A DNA stretch of 64,000 bases from Rheinheimera texasensis DSM 17496 (GCF_000711985.1 NZ_JONU01000007.1:558001-622000), one strand, 5' to 3'; counted from the stretch's first letter, positions 1 to 9,596 are shown. Notes: a model not told the origin generated them from the sequence alone. Translations and numbers: made by a program.

Positions 1-772
1 TAACGTCAACCACTGTGGTTAAACCGCCAAGACCCTGCGCACCAATGCCGAGTTTGTTCACTTTTTCATAGAGTTCAAGGCGCAGTTTTTCTTCGCCAGT
101 CTCTGCACCTTTTTCCAGCAGGTCCTGAATGTCTACGGGTTCCATCAGTGCTTCTTTGGCCAGTACTGCCGCTTTTTCTGCGGTGCCGCCAATACCGATA
201 CCGAGCATGCCAGGTGGACACCAGCCAGCGCCCATTTTTGGTAATGTTTCCAGCACCCACTCAACGACGGAGTCAGATGGGTTTAACATCACCATTTTGG
301 TTTTATTTTCACTGCCACCGCCTTTGGCGGCGATAGCAACTTCAACATGATGGCCAGCGACCATGTTGATATGCACTACAGCCGGCGTGTTGTCTTTGGT
401 GTTTTTGCGCGAACCGGCCGGGTCCATGACTATAGAGGCGCGCAGCGGGTTTAACGGGTTCATGTAAGCACGGCGTGTGCCTTCATCCACCATCTCTTGC
501 ACTGTCATGTCGGTTTTGTCCCACTTGACGTCCATGCCGATATTAACGAAACAAGTCACGATGCCAGTATCCTGACAAATAGGCCGGTGGCCTTGCGCTG
601 ACATCCGCGAGTTAATCAGAATTTGTGCAATGGCGTCTTTGGCGGCCGGATTTTGTTCTTTGTGATAGGCCTTTTCTAAGGCCTGAATAAAATCCAGCGG
701 ATGATAATAAGAGATGTATTGCAACGCATCTTCGATGCTGTCGATAAAGTCTTGCTGGCGAATAACCGTCAT
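1..772 (-). CDS. Class I fumarate hydratase, N-terminal part (runs off the window)
   Basis: The 257 visible residues match the N-terminal half of the oxygen-sensitive, [4Fe-4S] class I fumarases of the FumA/FumB type, which interconvert fumarate and malate in the TCA cycle. The reading frame is open from the start codon (complement of 770-772) to the window edge. A cysteine lies in the conserved stretch RPICQDTG, the usual first cluster ligand, followed by a KGGGSENKT-type segment. The 3' half lies outside the window, so the other two cluster cysteines cannot be checked. The gene is divergent from pabB, with about 210 bases between them in which I see no other gene. Family assignment is firm; the exact paralogue (fumA, fumB) is not decided. 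Confidence 0.9.
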   Translation of the reverse strand, partial: MTVIRQQDFIDSIEDALQYISYYHPLDFIQALEKAYHKEQNPAAKDAIAQILINSRMSAQGHRPICQDTGIVTCFVNIGMDVKWDKTDMTVQEMVDEGTRRAYMNPLNPLRASIVMDPAGSRKNTKDNTPAVVHINMVAGHHVEVAIAAKGGGSENKTKMVMLNPSDSVVEWVLETLPKMGAGWCPPGMLGIGIGGTAEKAAVLAKEALMEPVDIQDLLEKGAETGEEKLRLELYEKVNKLGIGAQGLGGLTTVVDV

Positions 773-981
773 AGGGTGCCCTTCTGCGTGGTTACAGGCA
801 GTCAGTGTGCTGGCTGCCAGGGTATTTATACAGCACCCGACCCTTGCCCGGTCTGGCACTGCTTCTCATTTTAAGCAGGGCTGCTATCATAACGCGCATC
901 CTGTCGAGGCGGCTAGTCAGTTGATACTGAATTCATCGGTTCTGTGCCCAAAGCCGCCGCTTATTGTTTGAGTTTTATGTC

Positions 982-2388
982 ATGTCCTTACAGTGTCTTG
1001 TCGCATCACAGGTTACCGATTTAACCGGTTATTTTCAGGCGGTTGCCGCAGAGCCTTTTGCCATGTTGCTCGATTCCGCCGCACCAGAGCATCCAAACAG
1101 CCGTTATGACATTCTGGTGTGCCGACCACTGGCCACGCTGACTGCTGTTGGCCGGCAATGCACTGTCAGTCGAATTGATGGCGACGGACTTTGGTCAGAA
1201 CAGCAACAAGACGCCGATCCTTTTCTATTACTCAAAGAACTACAGCAGCAAATGCTTCCGGCCTTACCAGCCGATAGCAGCCCCTTACCATTCACCGGCG
1301 GTGCTGTTGGTTATTTTGGTTATGACCTGGGTCGGGTTATCGAGACATTGCCGGAACAGGCCAGCGCCGATATTAAGCTGCCCGATCTGGCCGTAGGTCT
1401 CTACAGTCAGGCGCTGGTGCTGGATAAACAGCTGCAGCAGCTTTGGTTTGTTGATTGCTACGGCGCTGCGGAAACATCTTCTTCCGGCTATTTGACTCAG
1501 TTCAAAGAGCCCCCGGCGGCAGCTCAGTCCAGCGCTGCGTTCACGCTCACCAGCGACTGGCAGGCCAACATGAGCCGCAGTCAATACCTGCAAAGGTTTG
1601 ATAAAATTCAGGCCTATCTGCAAAGCGGTGATTGCTACCAGATTAATCTGGCGCAGCGTTTCAGCGCCGGCTTTGCCGGTGATGCATTTGCCGCTTATCT
1701 GCAACTGCGGCGCAGTAATCAGGCACCGTTTTCGGCCTTTATCCGCTTGCAGGATACTGCGGTGCTGTCGATTTCACCGGAACGTTTTATCGAAGTGAAA
1801 AATACGCAGGTTGAAACCAAACCTATTAAAGGCACCCGGCCGCGTTTCGCTGACCCGGCACAGGACGCGCAAAGCGCAACGCTCTTACAGCAATCGCCAA
1901 AAGATCGCGCCGAAAACGTGATGATTGTCGATTTGCTGCGTAACGACTTAGGTAAAGTCTGCCGACCTGGCACAGTGCGGGTGCCGGCGTTATTTGCCAT
2001 TGAATCTTTCCCGGCCGTACATCATCTGGTCAGCACTGTTACTGGTGAGCTGGATGCGCAATATCAACCGATCGATGCGCTGCGCGCCGCGTTTCCGGGA
2101 GGCTCTATTACCGGAGCGCCGAAAGTGCGTGCCATGCAAATCATCGAAGAGCTCGAGCCGCACCGGCGCAGCGTCTATTGTGGCGCCATTGGTTATATCA
2201 GCCAACACGGCCATATGGACACCAATATTGCTATCCGTACTTTGGTGGTGGCTAACCAGCAGATTTATTGCTGGGCCGGCGGCGGCATTGTCGCCGACTC
2301 CCAAGGCGAAGCCGAATATCAGGAAACATACGACAAAGTCGGTAAAATTCTGCCGGTGCTGCAACAACAAAACGACAATCAGCCATGA
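982..2388 (+). CDS. pabB: Aminodeoxychorismate synthase component I
   Basis: PabB makes 4-amino-4-deoxychorismate from chorismate with ammonia from the PabA glutaminase, the first step of p-aminobenzoate and folate synthesis. The 468-residue protein has the anthranilate-synthase-I N-terminal region and a chorismate-binding domain. Visible motifs are the catalytic-lysine segment PIKGTRPR, followed by DLLRNDLG, GSITGAPK and the C-terminal GGGIVADS. The ATG at 982 is preferred because the next residues align with E. coli PabB; a TTG at 964 would add six residues. The stop overlaps the nudL start (ATGA), so the two are translationally coupled. The order pabB-nudL-sdaA is the same as in E. coli. 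Confidence 0.95.
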   Translation: MSLQCLVASQVTDLTGYFQAVAAEPFAMLLDSAAPEHPNSRYDILVCRPLATLTAVGRQCTVSRIDGDGLWSEQQQDADPFLLLKELQQQMLPALPADSSPLPFTGGAVGYFGYDLGRVIETLPEQASADIKLPDLAVGLYSQALVLDKQLQQLWFVDCYGAAETSSSGYLTQFKEPPAAAQSSAAFTLTSDWQANMSRSQYLQRFDKIQAYLQSGDCYQINLAQRFSAGFAGDAFAAYLQLRRSNQAPFSAFIRLQDTAVLSISPERFIEVKNTQVETKPIKGTRPRFADPAQDAQSATLLQQSPKDRAENVMIVDLLRNDLGKVCRPGTVRVPALFAIESFPAVHHLVSTVTGELDAQYQPIDALRAAFPGGSITGAPKVRAMQIIEELEPHRRSVYCGAIGYISQHGHMDTNIAIRTLVVANQQIYCWAGGGIVADSQGEAEYQETYDKVGKILPVLQQQNDNQP

Positions 2389-2957
2389 CTGAATCTCAGG
2401 CCGATCTTTGGCTCAGCCGTTATCTGCTGCAGCCACCGCCAAATGGAAAAACCGCTGGCACGGCCAATGCTGCGGTGTTATTGCCGCTATTTCGCCACGA
2501 TGGTGAATGGACCTTGTTGATGACGCGCCGGGCTTTACACCTGCGCCATCATCCCGGTCAGCTTAGTTTTCCGGGCGGCCGGATAGAAACCGGCGAAAGC
2601 AGCGCCGCTGCGGCGCTGCGCGAAACTTTTGAGGAAACCGGCATCGCCCCCACGGCGGTCCGCTTACTGGGCCAGCTGCCGGCGATTAATACCTCCACCG
2701 GTTTTATCGTGCAGCCGTGGATTGGTTTATTAGATCAGCTACCGGCACTGCAGCTGCAACCCGATGAAGTCGATTCGGTGTTGTTATTGCCGCTGCACGA
2801 AGCGCTGTCGGCACGGCGCCGGCAAACTGAAATCTGGCCACTCAGGGGGAAAAAGCAACGCCTGCATTTTATCCCGTGGCAGCAGCATCTTATCTGGGGT
2901 GCCAGTGCTGAAATTTTGTATCAGCTGGCACAACAGCTTGCTGCGACTTCACGTTAA
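2385..2957 (+). CDS. nudL: Nudix hydrolase NudL, probable CoA pyrophosphatase
   Basis: This 190-residue Nudix hydrolase probably cleaves coenzyme A or related nucleoside diphosphates to 3',5'-ADP and phosphopantetheine. The Nudix box is complete at about residues 64-86 (GGRIETGES followed by RETFEETG), with the metal-binding REXXEE glutamates in place. The preceding LRHHPGQLSFPGG segment is the extra CoA-type signature found in the YeaB/NudL/NUDT7 group. The start overlaps the pabB stop by four bases. It matches the E. coli gene between pabB and sdaA. Substrate is inferred from the family. Confidence 0.92.
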   Translation: MTESQADLWLSRYLLQPPPNGKTAGTANAAVLLPLFRHDGEWTLLMTRRALHLRHHPGQLSFPGGRIETGESSAAAALRETFEETGIAPTAVRLLGQLPAINTSTGFIVQPWIGLLDQLPALQLQPDEVDSVLLLPLHEALSARRRQTEIWPLRGKKQRLHFIPWQQHLIWGASAEILYQLAQQLAATSR

Positions 2958-3095
2958 CCACCTGACTGTATATCAACACGATGCGTTGGCGCTCCCATTT
3001 TGTAAGCAACACTGACCAGTGACAGCATCAGTTACACAATGCCGGCACATCCGGTACAATCCCGCTTATTCTAATAAGGCAAAAAAGACCACCCT

Positions 3096-4478
3096 ATGAT
3101 TATCAGCGCTTTTGACATGTTCAGTATTGGCATAGGCCCATCCAGTTCACACACTGTAGGCCCGATGCGTGCCGCTAAGTTATTCACCGAAAACCTCGCC
3201 GCGAGCGGCCGGCTTGCCGACGTCGCCAGTATTAAAACCGAACTCTATGGCTCTTTGGGTCAGACCGGCATTGGTCACGGCACCGGCAAAGCAGTCATTT
3301 TGGGCCTCTGTGGTTACTTACCGGAAAACTGCGACCCCGATCTGGTGCCGGGCATCCTGAAACAAGTGGATGAACAGGAGCAAATCAGGCTGGCGTCAGG
3401 CCATGTCGTCAGTTTCCCACGGGAAGGCGCAATTGTGTTTCACCGGCGCAAAACCTTAAAAGAACACAGCAACGGCATGGAGCTGATTGCCTATGATGCC
3501 AATAAAGAAATCGTGTTCAGTGAAATTTACTTCTCGATTGGTGGCGGTTTTATCGTCAAGGCCGAAGATTTTGCCAGTGAGAAAAAAGCCGCCAGTCAGT
3601 TTGCCGCCGACAATCCACCACCGTTTCCATTCAACACTGGTGCTGAATTACTGAAACTATGTAAAGAAAACGGCCTGTCGATTGCCGCGCTGATGATGGA
3701 AAACGAAAAGGTGCTGCGTAGTGAAAGCCAAATTGAAACCGAACTCGGCCTGATTTGGCAAACCATGTACAACTGCGTGCAGCGCGGCATGAAGACCGAA
3801 GGTATTTTACCGGGCGGTCTGAAGGTAAAACGCCGCGCCCCGGCGCTATATCGCCGCCTCTGCGCCGAAAAAAGCTCAGATCCGCTGCAGGTGATGGACT
3901 GGGTGAATTTATTTGCGCTCGCCGTCAATGAAGAAAACGCTGCCGGTGGCCGCGTGGTCACTGCGCCGACCAATGGCGCTGCCGGGATTATTCCGGCGGT
4001 GCTGATGTATTACGACAAATTTATCCAGCCAGTAACGCCCGACATCTATACCCGCTATTTGTTAACCGCAGCGGCTATCGGCATTTTGTACAAGAAAAAT
4101 GCCTCGATTTCCGGCGCTGAAGTCGGCTGTCAGGGCGAAGTCGGTGTGGCCTGCTCGATGGCGGCCGGCGCTTTAACCGAAATTCTTGGTGGCTCCGTCG
4201 ACAACGTTGAAAACGCCGCTGAAATTGGTATGGAGCATAATTTAGGTCTCACATGCGACCCGGTCGGTGGTCTGGTACAGGTGCCTTGTATTGAACGTAA
4301 TGCGATGGGCGCCGTGAAAGCTATCAACGCCTCGCGCCTGGCACTGCGTGGTACCGGTGAGCATAAAGTTTCGCTGGATAAAGTGATTAAAACCATGTGG
4401 GACACTGGCCGCGATATGCAAAGCAAATACAAAGAAACTTCGCGTGGTGGTTTGGCGGTCAATATTATCGAGTGTTAA
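3096..4478 (+). CDS. sdaA: L-serine ammonia-lyase, iron-sulfur dependent
   Basis: The enzyme deaminates L-serine to pyruvate and ammonia using a [4Fe-4S] cluster rather than PLP. The 460 residues are full length for the single-chain SdaA/SdaB type. The N-terminal beta domain (about residues 1-165) begins with [18 protein letters not shown]. The C-terminal catalytic alpha domain carries the cysteines expected to hold the cluster ([18 protein letters not shown] and VPCIERNA). It follows nudL after about 140 bases, so it may have its own promoter. A rho-independent terminator follows at 4501-4532. Confidence 0.96.
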   Translation: MIISAFDMFSIGIGPSSSHTVGPMRAAKLFTENLAASGRLADVASIKTELYGSLGQTGIGHGTGKAVILGLCGYLPENCDPDLVPGILKQVDEQEQIRLASGHVVSFPREGAIVFHRRKTLKEHSNGMELIAYDANKEIVFSEIYFSIGGGFIVKAEDFASEKKAASQFAADNPPPFPFNTGAELLKLCKENGLSIAALMMENEKVLRSESQIETELGLIWQTMYNCVQRGMKTEGILPGGLKVKRRAPALYRRLCAEKSSDPLQVMDWVNLFALAVNEENAAGGRVVTAPTNGAAGIIPAVLMYYDKFIQPVTPDIYTRYLLTAAAIGILYKKNASISGAEVGCQGEVGVACSMAAGALTEILGGSVDNVENAAEIGMEHNLGLTCDPVGGLVQVPCIERNAMGAVKAINASRLALRGTGEHKVSLDKVIKTMWDTGRDMQSKYKETSRGGLAVNIIEC

Positions 4479-4500
4479 ACCGCCGCTGTTGTGCGTGATA

Positions 4501-4532
4501 AAAACGGGTGCTCAATAAGCGCCCGTTTTTTA
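4501..4532 (+). terminator. Rho-independent terminator after sdaA
   Basis: An 11-bp stem (AAAACGGGTGC pairing with GCGCCCGTTTT, one G-T pair) with a 7-base loop runs into six or more T residues just after the sdaA stop. The rest of the gap, 4533-4800, holds no convincing gene; a 72-codon minus-strand frame there has no family features. Confidence 0.85.
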
Positions 4533-4800
4533 TTCAACAGCTGATGGCAGATAAACCTAAAAATTTCAGCTGCGCCAACCGAAGTTCCGTCATCCAGGCT
4601 GTTGTCGCGCGAAGTCCTGCTTCTCAAGGCCATCAGGCGGACCACTACGCCTTCTTCGCTGCAGGGCGCATACGTTTTCAGTAGCAATCCCACTGTCGTG
4701 TCATGTTGTTGTCAAACAGACTATGCTAGTTTTGCTGCAGAGCTTAAAGCCCGCGGAACTTGCGGTGCTCGTGGATTTATTAGCATAACGGAGTGACATC

Positions 4801-5103
4801 ATGGCAATCAGCAAGCAATATCTGAAGACTAAACCAGCCTGTAAAGTGACGTTTGTTGTCCCGGCCGAACAGGCCGCCAGTGCAGAATCTGTGGTGCTGG
4901 TCGGTGAATTTAACGACTGGCAGGACAATGCGATGAAAAAGCAGAAAAATGGCGATTTCAGCCTGACCCTGACTCTACCGAAAGACAGCAGCTATCAATT
5001 CCGCTACCGCTTAGGCCACAACGACTGGCGCAATGACGAACAGGCCGACGACTATGTACCATCGCCGGTATCTTATGAGCAGAATTCGCTGTTGCGTTTG
5101 TAA
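4801..5103 (+). CDS. Stand-alone CBM48/isoamylase early-set domain protein
   Basis: A 100-residue protein consisting of one carbohydrate-binding module 48 (glycogen-recognition, isoamylase N-terminal) fold. The signature is VVLVGEFNDWQDNAM at about residues 31-45, followed by GDFSLTLTLPKDSSYQFRYRL and a C-terminal WRNDEQADDYVPS. No catalytic domain is attached. In other proteins this module binds alpha-glucans; here it may act as a separate glycogen-binding or regulatory subunit, which is inference. A good ribosome site (GGAGTGA, 4790-4796) supports the ATG. No glycogen genes lie in this window. Confidence 0.8.
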   Translation: MAISKQYLKTKPACKVTFVVPAEQAASAESVVLVGEFNDWQDNAMKKQKNGDFSLTLTLPKDSSYQFRYRLGHNDWRNDEQADDYVPSPVSYEQNSLLRL

Positions 5104-5141
5104 CAGGTCAAAGCCAGATACCGACAGCAGATTTTGCAGCA

Positions 5142-5177
5142 AAAAAACGGCAATCCCATTTGAGTTTGCCGTTTTGT
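5142..5177. terminator. Bidirectional terminator between CBM48 gene and FabH-like gene
   Basis: A 10-bp stem (AAAACGGCAA with TTGCCGTTTT, 12-base loop) has an A-run on its left and a T-rich run on its right. It can end the rightward CBM48 transcript and the leftward ketosynthase transcript. Confidence 0.75.
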
Positions 5178-5194
5178 TTTAAAATGACCGTCGT

Positions 5195-6316
5195 TTAACG
5201 TGCGCGTTTGAGCATCAGGCAACCAATTGAATAACCGGCACCAAAAGAGCACAACACGGCGTGGTCATTGAGCGCCAGCCCTTGTTTGTTCTGGTGAAAC
5301 GCAATAATAGAACCGGCAGATGCGGTATTGGCATAAGTATCCAACACTAATGGTGCTTCACCCGGCTCTGGTTCGCGGCCCAAAATCTTTCGCACGGCAA
5401 AGATGTTCATATTGATATTTGCCTGGTGCAGCCACAGGCGTTTTAAATCAGACGCGGTCAGGCCACAGGCGGCCATTTCGCCTTCAATCACTTCAGCTAC
5501 CAGCGGCAGCAACTCTTTAAATACTTTGCGGCCCTGCTGGCGGAAAAACGGCACCAAGGGTTCTGCATCCGGGTAACAGTGCTCCACATAGCTCACGTCA
5601 CAGCGGATGTTATTCGAAAATTCAGTTTTTAACCGCATGCCGACAATTTCAAAACTATTGTCGGCAGTTGCGGTGTCGGCGGCTTCAATGATAGTGGCGC
5701 TACAGACATCACCAAAAATAAAGTGGCTGTCGCGGCTGGTGTAATTAACCTGTGGCGAAGCGAATTCCGGATTCACCACCAACACCACAGAAGCGGTACC
5801 ACCCCGGATGGCATTGACTGCATTACTGATAGCAAAAGTGGCACTGGAGCAGGCCACATTCATATCAAAGGCGTATCCTTTGGCACCTAACTGCTGTTGC
5901 AATTCAATCGACAGCGCCGGATAAGGCCGTTGTAAATTCGAGGCGGCACAAATAATTAAATCAATTTGCTCCGGAGTCTTGCCGGCCTGGGCTATTGCTT
6001 CTTTCGCGGCCGCTAAAGCCATTTCAACCATTTCCGGTAATTCGTCTTCGCCACGGCGGCGGAATACCGGCTGCATCACTTGTGGGTCCAGAATACCGTC
6101 TTTGTAAAGCACATGGCGCGATTTGATGCCTGAGGCCTTTTCAATGAACTCGCAGCTGGAGTATTCCATTGAAGCCACTTCACCAGCCGCAATGGCTTCG
6201 GCATTCTCGGCATTAAATAAGTCAACATATTGATTAAAACTGGCGACCAGTTCTTCGTTAGTGACGGTTGCTTCTGGCGTAAATACACCGGATCCGGTGA
6301 TCAGAATTGATTTCAT
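5195..6316 (-). CDS. Beta-ketoacyl-ACP synthase III family protein
   Basis: This 373-residue thiolase-fold enzyme belongs to the FabH-like condensing enzymes, which join an acyl-CoA or acyl-ACP primer to malonyl-ACP. The catalytic triad is visible: Cys156 in NVACSSATF, His297 in WLHQANINMN and Asn330 in YANTASAGS. It is longer than housekeeping FabH (about 317), mainly from an N-terminal insert around residues 28-60. This suggests an alternative paralogue, not the essential initiating enzyme. The ATG whose complement is 6314-6316 is chosen because GGAG lies six bases upstream; a GTG twelve bases earlier is possible. It sits alone, with no other fatty-acid synthesis genes adjacent. Confidence 0.88.
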   Translation of the reverse strand: MKSILITGSGVFTPEATVTNEELVASFNQYVDLFNAENAEAIAAGEVASMEYSSCEFIEKASGIKSRHVLYKDGILDPQVMQPVFRRRGEDELPEMVEMALAAAKEAIAQAGKTPEQIDLIICAASNLQRPYPALSIELQQQLGAKGYAFDMNVACSSATFAISNAVNAIRGGTASVVLVVNPEFASPQVNYTSRDSHFIFGDVCSATIIEAADTATADNSFEIVGMRLKTEFSNNIRCDVSYVEHCYPDAEPLVPFFRQQGRKVFKELLPLVAEVIEGEMAACGLTASDLKRLWLHQANINMNIFAVRKILGREPEPGEAPLVLDTYANTASAGSIIAFHQNKQGLALNDHAVLCSFGAGYSIGCLMLKRAR

Positions 6317-6444
6317 GAAGAGCTCCACTACGCCGGATCAGTCGGATTGGATCTGGTCGGATGGGTTAGAAAAATTGCAGTATAACTCAGCTGCAGACAC
6401 AAAGGCAGTAGCCTGCAGCAGAGCATGCATTGATACAAGCGGCC

Positions 6445-7482
6445 TCAATGAGTCAGCGGCCGTTTTTCTCTGCCAAGCCGGATTACCACAGTCGACGCGA
6501 CTTTATCCTGAATTGCCTGGCGGTTTGGGTCCCACAATATCTGCAGAAAACCTAACAAGCCTGTGGCGAGACCCGCGCCATAACCGCCCTGGCGGCTGAA
6601 TGCAGTTAACAGATTCAGTTCTTTGCCATCCAGCTGGATCACTTTGATCCGCATCAGTTTTTTACCGATAGTCTGGCCGTGGCACCAGGCAATAGTCGCG
6701 GTGAAATAAAACACCGCCCAGCCCACGCCGATGCCCAAATCGGCAAAAATGCCTTTAACCCAAGCCACCACACTGTGGGTATTTTCATCAGGAATGTACC
6801 AAGGTAAGGCTGGGGCTTCCGGCTGCGCCGGTTTCGCTTCTACCGGCTTTTGCGGGGCAACTGCAGGAAAATCATCAAGCAGCGCGTCCCGATACAGCGG
6901 CCATTGCTCAGCCGGGAAATCAGAGCCATCAACTAAACTGTCCATCATCTCGACCGCTGCAACTTTATCGACGCCGGCTTTTCGCAGCATTTTTGTGGTT
7001 TTTTCCAGCTCTTTTTTCATACAACCAAGCTCGCAGCTCTGCGCCTGAATTTTCAGTGCCGTGGCAGCAAGCACCATGGCCTGATCCGCGCTTAAGGACT
7101 TATTTGCCACATTCAGATCGGCGTCCTGCTCAACAATCAGCTCCGGCATCCAGGTGGCCGACGCTGCCAAAAACGCCGTTGCCAGCAATAACAGGATGAC
7201 ATGATTAAATTTTTTCGCCTGTAGCCGGAACCAGATGAGATAAGTCATCACCGGCAAAATCAGTAGCAAACTGGCCTTGGCCAGGCCTGAAATGATAATG
7301 CCATCAATCCCCATCGCGATTGCCCGGCGTAGTGGATGCGCGGTCGGTACGCCAAGCAGATTCGGGCATACTTCAAAGGCATAAGGCGTGACAATTTCAC
7401 GACTTTCCTGCCGGGTAAGCGGCGCACCGGTTTCCCCTTGCGGCGGCGGCGTAGCCGGCAGTTCATATTTATTAGTGGGCAT
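6445..7482 (-). CDS. RDD family integral membrane protein
   Basis: A 345-residue inner-membrane protein with an RDD domain split by a long insert. The first RDD part (HPLRRAIAMGIDGIII, residues 48-64) leads into two transmembrane helices (about 68-115). A soluble region of about 110 residues follows, with two cysteines (SCELGCMKKE) and a proline-rich linker (PVEAKPAQPEAPALP). The second RDD half (about 250-345) has the GQTIGKKLMRIKVI motif. The function of this family is mostly unknown; some members are transporters. It lies downstream of the AAA+/VWA pair on the same strand and may belong to that transcription unit. Confidence 0.8.
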   Translation of the reverse strand: MPTNKYELPATPPPQGETGAPLTRQESREIVTPYAFEVCPNLLGVPTAHPLRRAIAMGIDGIIISGLAKASLLLILPVMTYLIWFRLQAKKFNHVILLLLATAFLAASATWMPELIVEQDADLNVANKSLSADQAMVLAATALKIQAQSCELGCMKKELEKTTKMLRKAGVDKVAAVEMMDSLVDGSDFPAEQWPLYRDALLDDFPAVAPQKPVEAKPAQPEAPALPWYIPDENTHSVVAWVKGIFADLGIGVGWAVFYFTATIAWCHGQTIGKKLMRIKVIQLDGKELNLLTAFSRQGGYGAGLATGLLGFLQILWDPNRQAIQDKVASTVVIRLGREKRPLTH

Positions 7483-7547
7483 AGCTCAGGCTCAATGGAA
7501 GGGAGTTTACCTGATACTAACAATCGATTGCAGATGCAGCAACGGTT

Positions 7548-8726
7548 TCAGTACTTGTGCTTTAACTGATTGATAGCACTGGCTAAACCGTCCAGTGTAA
7601 GACCAAACATCCGGCCAGAACAGATTTTGTTGATCTGTCCAATCGAAGCATAATGCGACCACCAGTCCTCTGGCTGTGGATTCAGCCAGACCGCTTGCGG
7701 AAACTGTGCAAGTAAACGCTGCAGCCAGACCTCACCGGCTTCGCTGTTAAAATGCTCCACGCTGCCCCCAGGATAACTGATTTCATAAGGCCCCATTGTC
7801 GCATCACCGACAAAAATCAGCTTGTAATCATGGCCATAGGTATGCAGAAGCTGCGTGGTGGACACAGCATCCTGTGGCCGGCGTTTTTCATCGCGCCATA
7901 GGGTTTCATAAACACAATTATGGAAATAAAAAAATTCCAGATGCTTAAATTCGGCGCGCACCGCATTAAACAGCTGCCGGCATTCATGAATGTAATCATC
8001 CATCGAGCCGCCGATATCAAACAGCAGCAACAACTTCACGGCATTGTGCCGCTCGCGCTGATAACGTAAATCAAGCAGCCCCGCTTGTTTGGAAGTGGCG
8101 CTGATAGTGTCGTTTAAATCCAGCTCACTCTGCGCGCCGCTTCTGGCAAAACGGCGTAATTGCCTGAGCGCCAGCTGCAGACTGCGGTTATTCAGCACTT
8201 CGTCGCTACTCAGGCTCTGAAACTGGCGCTCGTCCCAGACTTTGACCGCCCGCCGTGCGCCACTGCCCTGCTGACCAACACGGATACCTTCCGGGTGAAA
8301 GCCATAAGCGCCAAAAGGCGAGCTACCACCAGTCCCTATCCATTTATTGCCGCCGGCATGACGGCCTTGCTGCTCGGCAAGGCGTTCGCGAAATGCTTTC
8401 AGTAAAGCCTCCAGCCCGCCGAGGCTTTGCAGGGCTGCTTTATCTTCTTCTGAGAGCTGGCGCAACAAACCAGGCGTCAGCCAGTCGTCGGGAATAGCGC
8501 TGATTAGATCCAGCTGTTCAACACCGTCGAAATATTCACTGCAGGCGCGGTCGAATTTGTCATAGTCGGTTTCGTTTTTCACCCAGCACAGCCGCGCCAG
8601 CTGATAAAACTGTTCCAGATCAGCGAACACCAGCTGTTGCTGTACTGCGCGTAGCAAATCCAGATACTCGGTGATGCTGACTTTGACGCCATGGCGGCGT
8701 ACCGTCAGAAAAAAACCACTGAACAT
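7548..8726 (-). CDS. VWA domain protein, CoxE-like
   Basis: A 392-residue cytoplasmic protein with a C-terminal von Willebrand A domain of the CoxE type. The metal site begins LLLFDIGGSMDDY at about residue 240, so the canonical DxSxS is DxGGS here, as is common in this subgroup. The N-terminal 200 residues are helical, with a glycine-rich stretch (GTGGSSPFGAYGF) before the VWA part. The start codon overlaps the stop of the upstream MoxR-type ATPase (TGATG), so the two are coupled. AAA+/VWA partners of this type act as chaperones that insert metals or remodel target proteins. The target here is not evident. Confidence 0.85.
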   Translation of the reverse strand: MFSGFFLTVRRHGVKVSITEYLDLLRAVQQQLVFADLEQFYQLARLCWVKNETDYDKFDRACSEYFDGVEQLDLISAIPDDWLTPGLLRQLSEEDKAALQSLGGLEALLKAFRERLAEQQGRHAGGNKWIGTGGSSPFGAYGFHPEGIRVGQQGSGARRAVKVWDERQFQSLSSDEVLNNRSLQLALRQLRRFARSGAQSELDLNDTISATSKQAGLLDLRYQRERHNAVKLLLLFDIGGSMDDYIHECRQLFNAVRAEFKHLEFFYFHNCVYETLWRDEKRRPQDAVSTTQLLHTYGHDYKLIFVGDATMGPYEISYPGGSVEHFNSEAGEVWLQRLLAQFPQAVWLNPQPEDWWSHYASIGQINKICSGRMFGLTLDGLASAINQLKHKY

Positions 8727-9568
8727 CAGCGCGCCCGCTTTGCCATAAATAGCAGTTTTTCCACCAGCGCGACGTCTTGTTCGTTTTTCAGCAAGGCGCC
8801 AAACAACGGCATTAAGCCGCCGGTCTCCCGGCTCTGTTTCAGCTGTTCCGGTGTCACTTGTTCCGCCAACAATAAACGCAGCCAGTCGATCAGCTCAGAA
8901 GTCGATGGTTTTTTCTTCAGCGCCGGCAGTTCGCGTAAACCAAAAAAGCTTTGTAGTGCTTCGCTCAGCAGCTGTTTGGATAAACCAGGTAAATGCACGT
9001 CGACAATGCGCTCCAGCGCATCAGCATCGGGGAAGCGGATGTAATGGAAAAAACATCGGCGCAAAAACGCATCCGGTAACTCTTTTTCGTTATTGGATGT
9101 GATGATCACCACAGGGCGTTGCAACGCGCGTACCGTTTGACCGGTTTCATACACATCAAAAGCCATCTGGTCCAGTTCGTGCAGCAGGTCGTTGGGGAAT
9201 TCGATATCAGCTTTGTCGATTTCATCAATCAGCAGCACGGGGGGTTTCGCTGCCGTAAACGCCTGCCATAACTTACCCGGTTTGATGTAATTGGCAATGT
9301 CATGCACGCGGGCATCACCGAGCTGGCTGTCACGCAAACGCGAGACAGCATCATATTCATATAAGCCCTGCTGGGCTTTAGTAGTGGATTTAATGTGCCA
9401 TTGCAGCAAGTCAGTATCGAGCGCAACAGCCAGGGCTTTGGCCAGTTCGGTTTTACCGGTGCCCGGCTCACCTTTGATTAATAACGGTTTTTGCAACGTC
9501 ACTGCGGCGTTGACTGCGAGCGCCAGCTCAGGGGTCACTATATATGAGTCATTACTTTGAAAACGCAT
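8726..9568 (-). CDS. MoxR-type AAA+ ATPase, partner of the CoxE-like protein
   Basis: A 280-residue AAA+ ATPase of the MoxR group. Walker A is GEPGTGKTE at about residues 37-45, Walker B is LLIDEIDKAD, and the sensor 1/arginine-finger region is ITSNNEKELPDAFLRRCFFHYI. Such ATPases work with VWA proteins as substrate-remodelling chaperones. It is the first gene of a leftward pair or triplet with the VWA gene (one-base overlap) and perhaps the RDD gene. It is a different subfamily from the MoxR at 43856. Confidence 0.88.
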   Translation of the reverse strand: MRFQSNDSYIVTPELALAVNAAVTLQKPLLIKGEPGTGKTELAKALAVALDTDLLQWHIKSTTKAQQGLYEYDAVSRLRDSQLGDARVHDIANYIKPGKLWQAFTAAKPPVLLIDEIDKADIEFPNDLLHELDQMAFDVYETGQTVRALQRPVVIITSNNEKELPDAFLRRCFFHYIRFPDADALERIVDVHLPGLSKQLLSEALQSFFGLRELPALKKKPSTSELIDWLRLLLAEQVTPEQLKQSRETGGLMPLFGALLKNEQDVALVEKLLFMAKRAR

Positions 9569-9596
9569 AGAAGCCTCAAATTCGCGTCAAACGCTT

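Noticed and set aside
714-971. 85-codon plus-strand frame before pabB
   Set aside because: Its first part is antisense to the fumarase start and the rest looks non-coding.
4475-4693. 72-codon minus-strand frame in the gap after sdaA
   Set aside because: It runs through the sdaA terminator, has no clear ribosome site and shows no domain.
8726-9568. Possible NorQ/CbbQ identity of the MoxR-type ATPase
   Set aside because: No nitric oxide reductase or Rubisco genes are nearby and the partner is CoxE-like; a general MoxR call is safer.
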